Origin: Achromobacter marplatensis
GTDB taxonomy: Bacteria > Pseudomonadota > Gammaproteobacteria > Burkholderiales > Burkholderiaceae_B
Assembly: GCF_002209535.1 (NCBI RefSeq)
Contig: NZ_NJIG01000012.1
Span: 1-64,000, forward strand
DNA length: 64,000 nucleotides
Direction: 5' to 3'
The stretch's first letter is position 1; each line of letters opens with the position of its first letter. Below the pieces are notes generated by a model. The model was not told the origin of the DNA. It searched no databases and was given only the letters and a program-made list of their open reading frames with translations. A program made the translations under genes and the position numbers. Positions 45,111-56,161 of this stretch are shown in pieces.

Positions 45111-45132
45111 GCGGCGGCGTATCAGCCGCCGC
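45111..45132. terminator. Hairpin between convergent operons
   Basis: GCGGCGGC / GCCGCCGC arms around a six-base loop stand between the ABC permease gene (plus) and bphO (minus). There is no T-run, so efficiency is uncertain. Confidence 0.5.
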
Positions 45133-45150
45133 GCGGGCGGTCCTGGCGGC

Positions 45151-45735
45151 TCAGGCTCGCAGCGCCTGCCGGCTGTGCAGCCAGGCTGTCAGGCTGTCAA
45201 AGGCGTCACGGGCGCCTTGCAGGGCATGGGCCTCGCTTCCCTGGGCCCCGGCCTCACTGTCCAGATACTGCAGAAACGCTTTCCACATCGGCCCCACCTG
45301 TTCGCCGTAGCCACGCAGATAGCGCAGCGGCAGGGCAGGAGTGACGTCGGCCAGGTGCTTGGCCAGGAAGCGTCCGCCCAATTGCGACCCCTCCACCACG
45401 TAGGCCACGCCCAAGGCGTAAGCGTTCGCCGCATCCACGCGCGGCGCATCCGCGCATTGCGGCACAGGCTCGGCATCCCCGGCATCGGCCAGATCGGCGC
45501 GGATCCAGTCGCTCTTGCCCGCACGTGTGCCGGCTTGCAGGCTGTCCGGCCAGTCCAATTGCCAGAGCCGCTGCTCCAGCGGTTCCAGCCAGCCCAGCAA
45601 GGCGCGCAGGTAATTCAGATAATCGGCGCGGTCCACGTCGCCGCTGGTCAGGGCCAGGCCCTGGTCCAGCGTTTCGTGCCTGTCACGCGTGCCTTCTCGA
45701 AGCACCTGATGAACGGGGGAAATCATGTCGGCCAC
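45151..45735 (-). CDS. bphO: Bacterial heme oxygenase BphO
   Basis: 194 residues of the HemO/BphO family. It opens heme to biliverdin, the chromophore of bacteriophytochromes. The proximal histidine is in GTRDRHETLD (about H20). The distal helix shows YVVEGSQLGGRFLAKHL. It ends a four-gene operon with a phytochrome kinase, so it supplies that kinase with biliverdin. The start used is GTG at 45735, directly after the previous stop; an ATG at 45726 (MISPVHQ) is also plausible. Confidence 0.92.
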   Translation of the reverse strand: MADMISPVHQVLREGTRDRHETLDQGLALTSGDVDRADYLNYLRALLGWLEPLEQRLWQLDWPDSLQAGTRAGKSDWIRADLADAGDAEPVPQCADAPRVDAANAYALGVAYVVEGSQLGGRFLAKHLADVTPALPLRYLRGYGEQVGPMWKAFLQYLDSEAGAQGSEAHALQGARDAFDSLTAWLHSRQALRA

Positions 45736-46398
45736 TCACTTGTCGAGGGTGGGGGCAGGCAGGTGCAGCGTCCAATGATGCGTTTGACGCTCCAGGCGCC
45801 AGCCTGATGCGGCCGCAAGAAGGTCGACTTCCTGCGGATCGAAAGCGGTGGGCTGGACTTCGCTGAAGTCCGCAGCCGCGGAGAAACGGGCGTGCCAGGC
45901 ATCCGCCTGTGAAAAATCCAGCGTCAGCGACGCGCCGGCGGGCAGCGCCGGCAGCAGGCACAGCAACCACGCCAGCAGCAGGTAGCGCGACGCGAATTGC
46001 GGCAACTGCACCGCGGCGATGTCTTCGGACCAGGTGACGCTGCGCCCGGACAGCAGCAGGTGCGAGAACATGAGCTTACGGCATTCACGCAGCAAGGCCT
46101 CGGCCGATGTGGACGCGTCTTGGTCGACCAGCCACTGATCCAGGTCGCGCACGATGGCGACGCTGTCTTCGAGCATGCCCGTCAGATCGCCGGCCAGCCT
46201 GTGGCAACGTTGCTGCAGGGCGTCGGGGCTGGCGCCTTCAGGGCTCTGGCGCAACATGGCGGCCGCCAGCGTGGCGTTCGACAGCGGGCCGACCACCTCG
46301 TGGCGAAGCACGGGAAAGACCTGGGCCAGCACCTTCAGGCGCACGCCGTGCGCGGCCAGGGTTTGCAGGAGCGTTGGGGTCGGCATCGGGGTTGCCAC
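45736..46398 (-). CDS. Degenerate histidine-kinase-like phosphotransferase of the phytochrome operon
   Basis: 220 residues. It starts with a DHp-like helix holding a likely phospho-accepting histidine (VLRHEVVGPLSNATLA, H33) and a second helix around residues 65-105. The C-terminal half should be the ATPase lobe but shows no N, G1 or G2 box. This is the layout of dimeric histidine phosphotransferases such as ChpT. It lies one base after the receiver gene and one base before bphO. The GTG at 46398 is used; an ATG at 46386 is possible. The function is inferred. Confidence 0.65.
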   Translation of the reverse strand: MATPMPTPTLLQTLAAHGVRLKVLAQVFPVLRHEVVGPLSNATLAAAMLRQSPEGASPDALQQRCHRLAGDLTGMLEDSVAIVRDLDQWLVDQDASTSAEALLRECRKLMFSHLLLSGRSVTWSEDIAAVQLPQFASRYLLLAWLLCLLPALPAGASLTLDFSQADAWHARFSAAADFSEVQPTAFDPQEVDLLAAASGWRLERQTHHWTLHLPAPTLDK

Positions 46399-46399
46399 G

Positions 46400-46765
46400 C
46401 TAATGCGCCTGGCGCAGGATGGCCAGTAGCGCGTCGGGGTCGGCGGGCTTTTCGATCCAGCCGTTGAACATGCTGTCGGTGTCGTCGCGCCGTTCCTGGC
46501 GGGCCAGTCCGCTCAGCGCATAGATGAGGGGAGGGCTGCCGCGTGCGCGCAGCTTGGCGGCCAGCTCGTAGCCGTCCATGTCGGGCAGCAGGATGTCCAC
46601 CAGCACGGCCTCGGGGGCAAAGCTGTCGGCCAGTTCCAGGGCGGCTTCGCCGGTAGCGGCGCACCGCGTTTCCACGCCCGAAAGCGCCAGGAACTCGGCA
46701 AGCAGCTCCGAGCCCATTTCATTATCGTCAACCAGCAGGACGCGAATCGCGCGCACGTCGTTCAA
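46400..46765 (-). CDS. Single-domain response regulator (receiver only)
   Basis: 121 residues and no output domain. The acidic pair is D13/D14, the phospho-acceptor is D57 (VLVDILLPDMDG), and the conserved lysine is in GWIEKPAD. The start is a TTG at 46765: a GGAGG ribosome site lies seven bases upstream, and the in-frame extension to 46852 runs into the kinase gene. It would shuttle phosphate between the phytochrome kinase and the H33 protein, or act by protein contact. Confidence 0.85.
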   Translation of the reverse strand: MNDVRAIRVLLVDDNEMGSELLAEFLALSGVETRCAATGEAALELADSFAPEAVLVDILLPDMDGYELAAKLRARGSPPLIYALSGLARQERRDDTDSMFNGWIEKPADPDALLAILRQAH

Positions 46766-46782
46766 AACGGTACCTCCAGAAA

Positions 46783-48972
46783 TCAAAGGGCGGGCGCATC
46801 GCGCAGGTCGCGCGGCAGCGTCACCGTGAAAATGACCAGGCCGTCGCGGCATTCGACCGCGATCTCGCCATCATGGTCGCGCACGACCTGATCGGCGATG
46901 TACAGGCCCAGTCCCAGGCCATTGCGGTTACGCGAATGGCCCATCGACTCGGGTTTGAAAGGCGAAAACAGGTGCGTCAGCACCTCTTCCGCGATCGGCG
47001 CGCCGTGGTTCACGACACGCAGTTCGATATTGTCGCCTACCTGCCGTGCCAGCACATGGATGGGCTGGCGCGGGGCGCCGTGCTGGCGCGCATTGCTCAT
47101 CAGGTTGGTCACGACCTGGGCGATGCGATCGGTATCGGCCATCAGTTCCAGGCCGGATGCCACCTCGGGCTCGATGCGCAGCCCAGGATACGCCTGGCGC
47201 TTTTCATCGATCAGGCCGTTGACCAGATCGCTCAGCTTGCACAGCCGCTTTTCGATGCCCAGCCCCATGCCGCCCTGCAGGCGGGACAGGTCCAGTACCT
47301 GCGAGATCAGCCGTTGCATCCGGCCGCTGGAATACCGGATGCGTTCGCCCATGCGGGCCCCGGAATCCGTCTTGGACAACAGCGTGGCGGCCATGGAGAT
47401 GGACTGCAGCGGGTCACGGAGGTCGTGGCCCAGCATGGCCAGCAGCGCGGTGCGCGCGCGGTCCACGTCAGCGGCGCGGCTGGTCGCGATGTGGGACAGT
47501 TCGTCGCGCAGGTTGTCGGCGGCCTCCCGTTCGGCGGGCAGCCAGGTCGTGCAGGTGTTGCGCACGACTTCGCGCCAGGCATCGAACGAGCCGCGGGGAG
47601 TCAGGCGCGGCCCCAGATTGCCGACGGTGTACTGCTTTTCCGGCTTTCCGCCCCACACCAGCGTTTCGATCTGTTCTTTGCGCAGCCAGATCAGCCAGCC
47701 GTTGTTCATGGGGTCGAACTTGCAGGCCAGCAGCCCGGCGTAGGGCACCAGGTCGGTCTGCAGGTCAGGATAGTCGCGGGCGATGTTGTCCGTATGCACC
47801 AGGCGCTGGCCGCTCTGGTCCAGCGCGCACAGGATGCCGGCCAGTTCGCCGCGCGGCGCGATGCCGCCGAACACGGTAACGCTGTTGCCCCACAGGCAGA
47901 GCGCGGCGTCGTTCGGGATCAGCGAGGCGGGCGTCGTAGGGCCGGCGGACAGAGCCAGGTGCAGGTTTTCTGATGCGGATACCCGTTCGGCCAGTTCGCT
48001 GACCAACGCTGCATTGCGGCGCATTTCACCGGCGCGTTCGCTGCCTTCGAAATTGGCCAGCGCGGCCGACAGTACCTGAGCCAGCGCTTCGCAGGCCTGG
48101 CGGGCCGGGTAGGGGATCGGGCGCGGCGAATGATGGTGGCAGGCAATCATGCCCCACAGCCGGCCGCCGATGACGATCGACAGGCTCATCGACGCTTGCA
48201 CGCCCATGTTCGCCATGTATTCCAGATGGATCGGCGACACGCTGCGCAACGCGGAAAAGCTCATGTCCAGCGGCTGCGGGTCGGTGCCGGGCGCACCCAG
48301 CACGCGGATCGGCGTATAGCGCGCGTCGGCGATCTGGCGCAGGGTGTTGACGGTGTACAGGCGGCGCGCCTGCGCCGGGATGTCGCCGGCCGGATAGCGG
48401 CGGCCCACCCAGTCTTCCAGCGATTCGTGGCGTTGCTCGGCCACGATCTCGCCGCTGTCGTCGGGGTGGAAGCGGTACGCCATGACGCGGTCAAAACCCG
48501 TGGCGCGGCGCACTTCGCGCACGGCGCTTTCCAGCAGGCCCTGGATGTCGCGCTGGTGGCGCACCCGTTCGATGCTGCGGTAGATGCGCGCCGGGTCGGC
48601 GATACCCGTCTCCTCGACCCGCAATTCCAGTTCGATGATCGTCAGGCCGTCGACGTTGCGGTGGCCGATCACGTCGTACGTGGCGTGATTCAGCACAATG
48701 GTCAGCGGGTCGAAGATGGGGTCGGGATTGCCCAGCCAGACGGGCAGGTAATGGGCCAGCGCAGGAGGCAGCGCGCCGGGGGCGCACGGTTGGCCCAGTG
48801 TCAGCGGCGCACCCAGCACGTCCGGCGCGTTTTCACTGGCGAAGCGCAAGTTGCCGTCTGCGTCGAATGCAATCAGCGCGCCCAGCGGCTGGATGGCGCC
48901 CGGTACATGTATCGGTTCGCTATCGCAGTTCGCGAGCGTGACGGGCGGGACGGATTGGGTGGGCGCATTCAT
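46783..48972 (-). CDS. bphP: Bacteriophytochrome sensor histidine kinase BphP
   Basis: 729 residues: PAS-GAF-PHY photosensory core, then HisKA and HATPase. The biliverdin-binding cysteine C16 lies in NCDSEPIHVPGAIQP before the PAS domain. The GAF domain has PAGDIPAQARRLY and the pocket histidine in SPIHLEYMANMG. The kinase has H516 (GHDLRDPLQ), the N box NLMSNARQHG and the G box NGLGLGLYIAD. It would autophosphorylate under red/far-red control and signal to the two downstream proteins. It is the first gene of the operon and is transcribed away from the AhpD-like gene. Confidence 0.95.
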   Translation of the reverse strand: MNAPTQSVPPVTLANCDSEPIHVPGAIQPLGALIAFDADGNLRFASENAPDVLGAPLTLGQPCAPGALPPALAHYLPVWLGNPDPIFDPLTIVLNHATYDVIGHRNVDGLTIIELELRVEETGIADPARIYRSIERVRHQRDIQGLLESAVREVRRATGFDRVMAYRFHPDDSGEIVAEQRHESLEDWVGRRYPAGDIPAQARRLYTVNTLRQIADARYTPIRVLGAPGTDPQPLDMSFSALRSVSPIHLEYMANMGVQASMSLSIVIGGRLWGMIACHHHSPRPIPYPARQACEALAQVLSAALANFEGSERAGEMRRNAALVSELAERVSASENLHLALSAGPTTPASLIPNDAALCLWGNSVTVFGGIAPRGELAGILCALDQSGQRLVHTDNIARDYPDLQTDLVPYAGLLACKFDPMNNGWLIWLRKEQIETLVWGGKPEKQYTVGNLGPRLTPRGSFDAWREVVRNTCTTWLPAEREAADNLRDELSHIATSRAADVDRARTALLAMLGHDLRDPLQSISMAATLLSKTDSGARMGERIRYSSGRMQRLISQVLDLSRLQGGMGLGIEKRLCKLSDLVNGLIDEKRQAYPGLRIEPEVASGLELMADTDRIAQVVTNLMSNARQHGAPRQPIHVLARQVGDNIELRVVNHGAPIAEEVLTHLFSPFKPESMGHSRNRNGLGLGLYIADQVVRDHDGEIAVECRDGLVIFTVTLPRDLRDAPAL

Positions 48973-49069
48973 TCTGGGTATATACCGGGGACGCGCAATG
49001 TGCTGTCATTATGTCAAATATATTGTATGAATGTGTGCATTTGCGGCCCGTCACCTATATGGAGTTCCC

Positions 49070-49597
49070 ATGGCCCGTCTTCCCTACGCCGATTTGACTC
49101 ATCCCGAAGCACGGCCCCTGGTCGATCGCATCGTTGCCGAGCGCGGCAGCGTCCTGCACCTGTACCAGATGCTGCTGCATAGCCCGGCGGTAGCAGGCGG
49201 CTGGTTGAACTACCTCACCTCGATCCGCCAGCTGAGCACGCTGCCTGGCGACCTGCGCGAATTGGTGATCATGCGCGTGGCGGCGATCAACGGCGCACCG
49301 TACGAGGCTGACCAGCATGCGCCGATCGCGCTGAAAGAGGGCGTTTCGCAAGCGCAGCTGGATGCGCTGGGCGCTTGGGAAGACTCGGACCTGTTCAGTG
49401 AACGCGAAAAGGCCGTGCTGGCCTACACCGATGCGATGACCCGCCAGGTGCAGGTGCCGGAACCGGTGTTCCACGCGGCGCGGGCGGCGATGGGGTCGGA
49501 AAAGCTCATCGTCGAACTGACCGCGACGGTCGCGGCATACAACATGGTGTCGCGCTTTCTGGAAGCGCTGCAGGTGCATTCGCACGACCACCGCTAG
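49070..49597 (+). CDS. Carboxymuconolactone decarboxylase / AhpD-like family protein
   Basis: 175 residues from the ATG at 49070, which has GGAG before it. All-helical family fold with the block LPGDLRELVIMRVAAINGAPYEADQHAPIA. The CxxC pair that gives AhpD its disulfide reductase activity is missing (ingapYEADQ), so peroxidase activity is unlikely. A lactone-type or another unassigned reaction is possible. The gene stands alone between bphP (divergent) and transaldolase (convergent). Confidence 0.85.
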   Translation: MARLPYADLTHPEARPLVDRIVAERGSVLHLYQMLLHSPAVAGGWLNYLTSIRQLSTLPGDLRELVIMRVAAINGAPYEADQHAPIALKEGVSQAQLDALGAWEDSDLFSEREKAVLAYTDAMTRQVQVPEPVFHAARAAMGSEKLIVELTATVAAYNMVSRFLEALQVHSHDHR

Positions 49598-49651
49598 GGC
49601 GGCGGGAAAAGGGGGCGCGTGCCAGCGAAGGCCCGCGGCCCCGGAATCGCC

Positions 49652-50605
49652 TTAGCTGCGTTGTGCCTCGATCAGCGCGTCCAGCTTGATCGCGTCCGCC
49701 ACGAACAGGCGGATGCCTTCCGACAGTTTCTCTGTAGCCATGGCGTCGTCGTTGAGCAGGGTGCGGAACGTGATTTCGTCTGACCCGATGCGCGCGATGG
49801 GTTCGCCCGTGTCGTCGGCGCGCAATTGCGCGGGCACGTCGCCCGGCGTGCTGGCCAACTGGTTCAGCAGGTCGGGGCTGATCGTCAGCAGGTCGCAGCC
49901 CGACAGCGCCACGATTTGTCCCGCATTGCGGAAGCTGGCGCCCATGATCTCGGTGGGGATGCCGTGCTGCTTGTAATAACGGTAGATGCGCGTCACGGAC
50001 AGCACGCCGGGGTCCCGCGCGCCGGCGTTGTCGGCTTCCACCCAGGACGCGCCGGCATTTTTCTTGTACCAATCGTAGATGCGGCCGACAAAGGGCGAGA
50101 TCAGCTGCACGTTCGCGTCGGCGCAGGCCACGGCCTGGGGTAGGGAAAACAGCAACGTCAGGTTGCAGCGCACGCCTTCGGCCTGCAAGGCGCGGGCGGC
50201 CTGGATGCCTTCCCAGGTGGACGCGATCTTGATCAGCACCCGTTCGCGCGGGACGCCGGCGGCTTCATACAGCGCGATCAGCCCGCGGGCGCGTTCGATG
50301 GTGGCGCGGGTGTCGAACGACAGGCGGGCATCCACCTCGGTCGACACGCGGCCCGGCACGATGTTCAGGATGGCGCGGCCGAAGGCGACCAGCAGGCGGT
50401 CCACGAGCTCGGGCGTCGAGGCGCCGCCATGGTCGCGCGCCGTCTTTTCCAGCAGCGGGCGGTAGGCGTCCTGCTGGACGGCTTTAAGAATAAGGGACGG
50501 GTTGGTAGTGGCGTCTGTGGGACGCAACGCCTTCATCGCTTCGAAATCCCCGGTGTCGGCGACAACGGTGGTGTGATTGCGCAGGGCGTCAAGTTGGCTG
50601 GACAT
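49652..50605 (-). CDS. tal: Transaldolase
   Basis: 317 residues, TalB size. It exchanges a dihydroxyacetone unit between sedoheptulose-7-P and glyceraldehyde-3-P in the pentose phosphate pathway. The Schiff-base lysine is in [13 protein letters not shown] (about residue 131). The N-terminal block [10 protein letters not shown] and [15 protein letters not shown] are characteristic. It is a monocistronic gene. Confidence 0.96.
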   Translation of the reverse strand: MSSQLDALRNHTTVVADTGDFEAMKALRPTDATTNPSLILKAVQQDAYRPLLEKTARDHGGASTPELVDRLLVAFGRAILNIVPGRVSTEVDARLSFDTRATIERARGLIALYEAAGVPRERVLIKIASTWEGIQAARALQAEGVRCNLTLLFSLPQAVACADANVQLISPFVGRIYDWYKKNAGASWVEADNAGARDPGVLSVTRIYRYYKQHGIPTEIMGASFRNAGQIVALSGCDLLTISPDLLNQLASTPGDVPAQLRADDTGEPIARIGSDEITFRTLLNDDAMATEKLSEGIRLFVADAIKLDALIEAQRS

Positions 50606-50801
50606 GGACAGATACGGCTCACAACGGCAAGGGTTGAAGGTGTCCCTAGCGTATCACTGCCGCTTGCGACGTGCTGTCAGCCAAAGGCCTGCCCTGGGCT
50701 CAACCCTAAGCGCGATGGCGCGACACCGCAGGCCGAAAGGGGGAAATCACCGATTCCGGCCTTATTTGGCGCGGTTCTCCGGGAAAAACGCCGGGTCAAG
50801 G

Positions 50802-50807
50802 TATAAT
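50802..50807 (+). promoter_or_regulatory. -10 element of the carAB promoter
   Basis: A perfect TATAAT lies 39 bp before the carA start. No good -35 is visible at normal spacing. The 240-bp spacer between tal and carA shows no other feature I can name. Confidence 0.5.
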
Positions 50808-50846
50808 CCGAAGGTTTGATTATCGATTCTAAAACCGGGGTTTACT

Positions 50847-52001
<1,155 letters not shown>

Positions 52002-52011
52002 AGATTGCATC

Positions 52012-55000
52012 ATGCCCAAGCGTACAGACCTAAAAAGCATACTCATCATCGGCGCCGGCCCCATCATCATCGGGCAGGCCTGCGAATTCGACTATTCCGG
52101 CGCACAGGCTTGCAAGGCGCTCAAGGCCGAGGGTTACCGCACCATCCTGGTGAACAGCAACCCCGCCACGATCATGACGGACCCGGAAACGGCCGACGTC
52201 ACCTACATCGAGCCCATCACCTGGCAAGCCGTTGAAAAGATCATCGAGCGTGAAAAGCCCGATGCGCTGCTGCCGACCATGGGCGGCCAGACCGCGCTGA
52301 ACTGCGCGCTGGACCTGGCCCACCACGGCGTGCTGAAAAAGCACAACGTGGAACTGATCGGCGCCAACGAGCACGCCATCGAAAAGGCCGAAGACCGCCA
52401 GAAGTTCAAGCAGGCCATGACCGACATCGGCCTGGAATCGGCCAAGTCGGGCGTGGCCCACAGCATGGACGAAGCCTGGGAAGTGCAGCGCCGCATCGCG
52501 GCTGAAGTCGGCACCTCGGGTTTCCCGGCCGTGATCCGCCCCAGCTTCACGATGGGTGGCTCGGGCGGCGGCATCGCCTACAACGCCGAAGAATTCGAAA
52601 CCATCTGCCGCCGCGGCCTGGAAGCTTCGCCGACCAGCGAACTGCTGATCGAAGAGTCGCTGTTGGGCTGGAAGGAATTCGAGATGGAAGTGGTCCGCGA
52701 CAAGGCGGACAACTGCATCATCGTCTGCTCGATCGAAAACCTGGACCCGATGGGCGTGCACACCGGTGACTCGATCACCGTGGCGCCGGCCCAGACGCTG
52801 ACCGATAAGGAATACCAGATCATGCGTAATGCATCGATCGCGGTGTTGCGCGAGATCGGCGTGGATACGGGCGGTTCGAACGTGCAGTTCGCGGTCAACC
52901 CGCGCGACGGCCGCATGATCGTCATCGAGATGAACCCGCGCGTGTCGCGTTCGTCGGCGCTGGCTTCCAAGGCCACCGGCTTCCCCATCGCCAAGGTCGC
53001 CGCGCGCCTGGCCGTGGGCTACACGCTGGACGAGCTCAAGAACGAAATCACTGGCGGCGCAACGCCCGCCTCGTTCGAACCGTCGATCGACTACGTCGTC
53101 ACCAAGGTGCCGCGTTTCGCGTTCGAGAAATTCCCCACCGCCGACGCGCGCCTGACCACCCAGATGAAGTCCGTGGGCGAAGTCATGGCCATCGGCCGTA
53201 CCTTCCAGGAATCGTTCCAGAAGGCGCTGCGTGGCCTGGAAGTCGGCGTCGACGGCCTGAACCAGAAGACGACCGACCGCGAAAAGCTGCAAGTCGAGCT
53301 GGGCGAGCCCGGTCCGGAACGTATCTGGTACGTGGGCGATGCCTTCGCGCAAGGCTTCACGCTGGACGAAGTGCACAACATCACGCACATCGACCCGTGG
53401 TTCCTGTCGCAGATCAAGGAAATCGTCGACATCGAACTGGCGCTGGAACAAAAGACGCTGGCCGATCTGGACTACGCCACCCTGTGGGAACTGAAGCGCC
53501 GCGGTTTCTCCGACCGCCGCCTGGCTTTCCTGCTGGACTCGGCTGAATCCGAAGTGCGCAAGCTGCGTCACCAGCTGAACGTGCGCCCGGTCTACAAGCG
53601 CGTCGACACCTGCGCCGCCGAATTCGCCACCCGCACCGCCTACATGTACTCCACGTACGAGGAAGAGTGCGAATCCGCGCCCACCGATCGCAAGAAGATC
53701 GTGGTGCTGGGCGGCGGCCCGAACCGGATCGGCCAGGGCATCGAATTCGACTATTGCTGCGTGCATGCCGCGCTGGCGCTGCGCGAAGACGGGTACGAGA
53801 CCATCATGGTCAACTGCAACCCGGAAACCGTGTCCACCGATTACGACACCTCCGACCGTCTGTACTTCGAGCCGCTGACGCTCGAAGACGTGCTGGAAAT
53901 CGTCCACAAGGAAAACCCGGTCGGCATGATCGTCCAGTACGGCGGCCAGACCCCGTTGAAGCTGGCGCGCGCCCTGGAAGCCAACGGCGTGCCGATCATC
54001 GGCACCAGCCCGGAATCCATCGACGTTGCCGAAGACCGCGAGCGTTTCCAGAAGCTGTTGAACAAGCTTGGCCTGCGCCAGCCGCCCAACCGCACCGCGC
54101 GCACCGAAGGCGAGGCCCTGGCCCACGCCACCGAAATCGGCTATCCCCTGGTCGTTCGCCCCAGCTACGTGCTGGGCGGCCGCGCCATGGAAATCGTGCA
54201 CGAGCAGCAAGACCTCGAGCGCTACATGCGCGAGGCCGTGAAGGTCAGTAATGACTCGCCCGTGCTGCTGGATCGCTTCCTGAACAACGCCACCGAAGTG
54301 GACGTGGACTGCCTGGCCGACGGCGAAACCGTCTTCATCGGCGGCGTCATGGAACACATCGAACAGGCCGGCGTGCACTCGGGCGACTCGGCTTGCAGCC
54401 TGCCCCCGTACTCGCTGTCGGCGGAAGTCATCGCCGAGATCAAGCGCCAGACCACGATGATGGCCAAGGCCTTGAACGTCAGCGGCCTGATGAACGTGCA
54501 GTTCGCGATCCAGGGCGGCGACGTCTACGTGCTGGAAGTGAACCCGCGCGCATCGCGCACGGTGCCGTACGTGTCCAAGGCCACCGGCCTGCAACTGGCC
54601 AAGATCGCCGCGCGCGCCATGGCCGGCCAGACGCTGGCGGCGCAAGGCATCACGAAGGAAGTCGTGCCGCCTTACTTCTCGGTCAAGGAAGCCGTGTTCC
54701 CGTTCGTGAAGTTCCCGGGCGTGGACACCATCCTGGGCCCGGAAATGAAGTCGACCGGCGAAGTGATGGGCGTGGGCATGAGCTTCGGCGAAGCCTTCGT
54801 GAAGTCGCAGCTGGCTGCTGGCGTGCGCCTGCCGGATTCCGGCACGGTGTTCATCAGCGTGAAGAACCAGGACAAGCCCCGCGCCGTGGAAGTGGCGCGC
54901 GGCCTGCACGCACTGGGCTTCAAGCTGGTCGCCACGCGCGGCACGGCCGCCGAGATCGAAGCGGCCGGCATTCCGGTGCAAGTGGTCAACAAGGTCACCG

Positions 55001-55254
55001 AAGGCCGTCCGCACATCGTCGACATGGTGAAGAACGGCGAAATCGCGCTGGTCATCAACACGGTCGAAGAGCGTCGCAACGCCATTGTTGATTCGCGCAC
55101 CATCCGTACCCAGTCGCTGGCGGCTCGCGTCACCTTCTTCACCACCATCGCCGGCGCCCGCGCCGCGGTCGAGGGCATGCAGTATCTGCGCCAGGGCCTG
55201 GGCCTGCAGGTGTATCCGTTGCAGGATCTGCACGCATCTCTGTTGAAGAACTAA
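52012..55254 (+). CDS. carB: Carbamoyl-phosphate synthase large subunit
   Basis: 1080 residues, the usual length. Two homologous ATP-grasp halves are visible: each has a [17 protein letters not shown] / [17 protein letters not shown] type start and an ATP-grasp block. The last 130 residues form the allosteric MGS-like domain ([17 protein letters not shown]) that binds ornithine/UMP-type regulators. It makes carbamoyl phosphate. A terminator follows. Confidence 0.98.
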   Translation: MPKRTDLKSILIIGAGPIIIGQACEFDYSGAQACKALKAEGYRTILVNSNPATIMTDPETADVTYIEPITWQAVEKIIEREKPDALLPTMGGQTALNCALDLAHHGVLKKHNVELIGANEHAIEKAEDRQKFKQAMTDIGLESAKSGVAHSMDEAWEVQRRIAAEVGTSGFPAVIRPSFTMGGSGGGIAYNAEEFETICRRGLEASPTSELLIEESLLGWKEFEMEVVRDKADNCIIVCSIENLDPMGVHTGDSITVAPAQTLTDKEYQIMRNASIAVLREIGVDTGGSNVQFAVNPRDGRMIVIEMNPRVSRSSALASKATGFPIAKVAARLAVGYTLDELKNEITGGATPASFEPSIDYVVTKVPRFAFEKFPTADARLTTQMKSVGEVMAIGRTFQESFQKALRGLEVGVDGLNQKTTDREKLQVELGEPGPERIWYVGDAFAQGFTLDEVHNITHIDPWFLSQIKEIVDIELALEQKTLADLDYATLWELKRRGFSDRRLAFLLDSAESEVRKLRHQLNVRPVYKRVDTCAAEFATRTAYMYSTYEEECESAPTDRKKIVVLGGGPNRIGQGIEFDYCCVHAALALREDGYETIMVNCNPETVSTDYDTSDRLYFEPLTLEDVLEIVHKENPVGMIVQYGGQTPLKLARALEANGVPIIGTSPESIDVAEDRERFQKLLNKLGLRQPPNRTARTEGEALAHATEIGYPLVVRPSYVLGGRAMEIVHEQQDLERYMREAVKVSNDSPVLLDRFLNNATEVDVDCLADGETVFIGGVMEHIEQAGVHSGDSACSLPPYSLSAEVIAEIKRQTTMMAKALNVSGLMNVQFAIQGGDVYVLEVNPRASRTVPYVSKATGLQLAKIAARAMAGQTLAAQGITKEVVPPYFSVKEAVFPFVKFPGVDTILGPEMKSTGEVMGVGMSFGEAFVKSQLAAGVRLPDSGTVFISVKNQDKPRAVEVARGLHALGFKLVATRGTAAEIEAAGIPVQVVNKVTEGRPHIVDMVKNGEIALVINTVEERRNAIVDSRTIRTQSLAARVTFFTTIAGARAAVEGMQYLRQGLGLQVYPLQDLHASLLKN

Positions 55255-55268
55255 AGCGAAAAGCGGGC

Positions 55269-55291
55269 GCGCGGCTTGAAGCCAGCCGCGC
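55269..55291 (+). terminator. GC hairpin after carB
   Basis: GCGCGGCT / AGCCGCGC arms with a seven-base loop 14 bp after the carB stop. It has no T-run itself; the stronger terminator follows at 55311. Confidence 0.4.
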
Positions 55292-55310
55292 ACGCTTGAT
55301 GTAGGATGCC

Positions 55311-55345
55311 GGGGCGGCCCTTGTTAAAGAGGGTCGCCCCTTTTT
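55311..55345 (+). terminator. Rho-independent terminator of carAB
   Basis: GGGGCGGCCC / GGGTCGCCCC arms (one G-U pair) with a ten-base loop and five T. Confidence 0.85.
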
Positions 55346-55366
55346 CATCTCTGCTTACGACGATCC

Positions 55367-56131
55367 ATGAACCGAGTCTTCATTACCGGCGCCAGCAGTG
55401 GCCTGGGCCGCGCCTTGGCGCAGCAGTACGCCGCAGCGGGCGCCACGCTGGGCTTGCTGGGCCGGCGCGAAGACGCGCTGCGCGAATTGGCCGACAGCCT
55501 GCCGGGCGAACATCGCTGCTACGCGGTGGACGTGCGCGACCGCGCCGCGTTGCACGCGGCGGCGGCGGATTTCATCGCGTTCTGCCAGGGCAGGGTGGAC
55601 GTGGTCATCGCCAGCGCCGGCATCAGCGCGGGCACGCTGACCGAGCACGGCGAAGACTATGACGTGTTCAAAGCCATCGTCGACACCAATCTGCTGGCTA
55701 CGGTTGCGACCTTCGAGCCGTTCGTGGGCGCCATGCGGGTGGCGGGTGCCGGCCGGCTGGTGGGCATCGCCAGTGTGGCCGGCGTGCGCGGCCTGCCGGG
55801 CGCGGGCGCGTACAGCGCGTCCAAGTCCGCGGTGGTGACCTACTGCGAAAGCCTGCGGCTGGAGTTGGCGGCGGACGGCATCCGGGTCGTGACGATCGCC
55901 CCCGGCTACATCAAGACCGCCATGACGGCGAAGAACCCGTATTCGATGCCCTTCCTGATGGAAGCGGACGCCTTTGCGCAACGCGCGCATGCGGCGATCG
56001 AGCGTGGCACATCGTATAAGGTGATTCCGTGGCAGATGGGCGTGGTGGCCAAGCTGATGCGCCTGCTGCCCAACGCAGTGTATGACAAGCTGGCGCGCAA
56101 CGCGCCGCGCAAGCCGCGTAAGGCGGGATAA
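55367..56131 (+). CDS. Short-chain dehydrogenase/reductase
   Basis: 254 residues, classical SDR. The NAD(P) site is TGASSGLGRAL (residues 6-16), the NAG-like motif is ASAGISAG, and the catalytic Tyr/Lys pair is in AYSASKSA. The C-terminus is basic (PRKPRKAG). The substrate is unknown. It stands alone after carB with its own spacing. Confidence 0.9.
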   Translation: MNRVFITGASSGLGRALAQQYAAAGATLGLLGRREDALRELADSLPGEHRCYAVDVRDRAALHAAAADFIAFCQGRVDVVIASAGISAGTLTEHGEDYDVFKAIVDTNLLATVATFEPFVGAMRVAGAGRLVGIASVAGVRGLPGAGAYSASKSAVVTYCESLRLELAADGIRVVTIAPGYIKTAMTAKNPYSMPFLMEADAFAQRAHAAIERGTSYKVIPWQMGVVAKLMRLLPNAVYDKLARNAPRKPRKAG

Positions 56132-56161
56132 GCCCCGCTTTACGCTTCGGGCGCTTGCCGG

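Noticed and set aside
52030-55293. 1087-residue open frame opposite carB
   Set aside because: It mirrors carB exactly in extent and has low-complexity composition; a by-product of codon bias.
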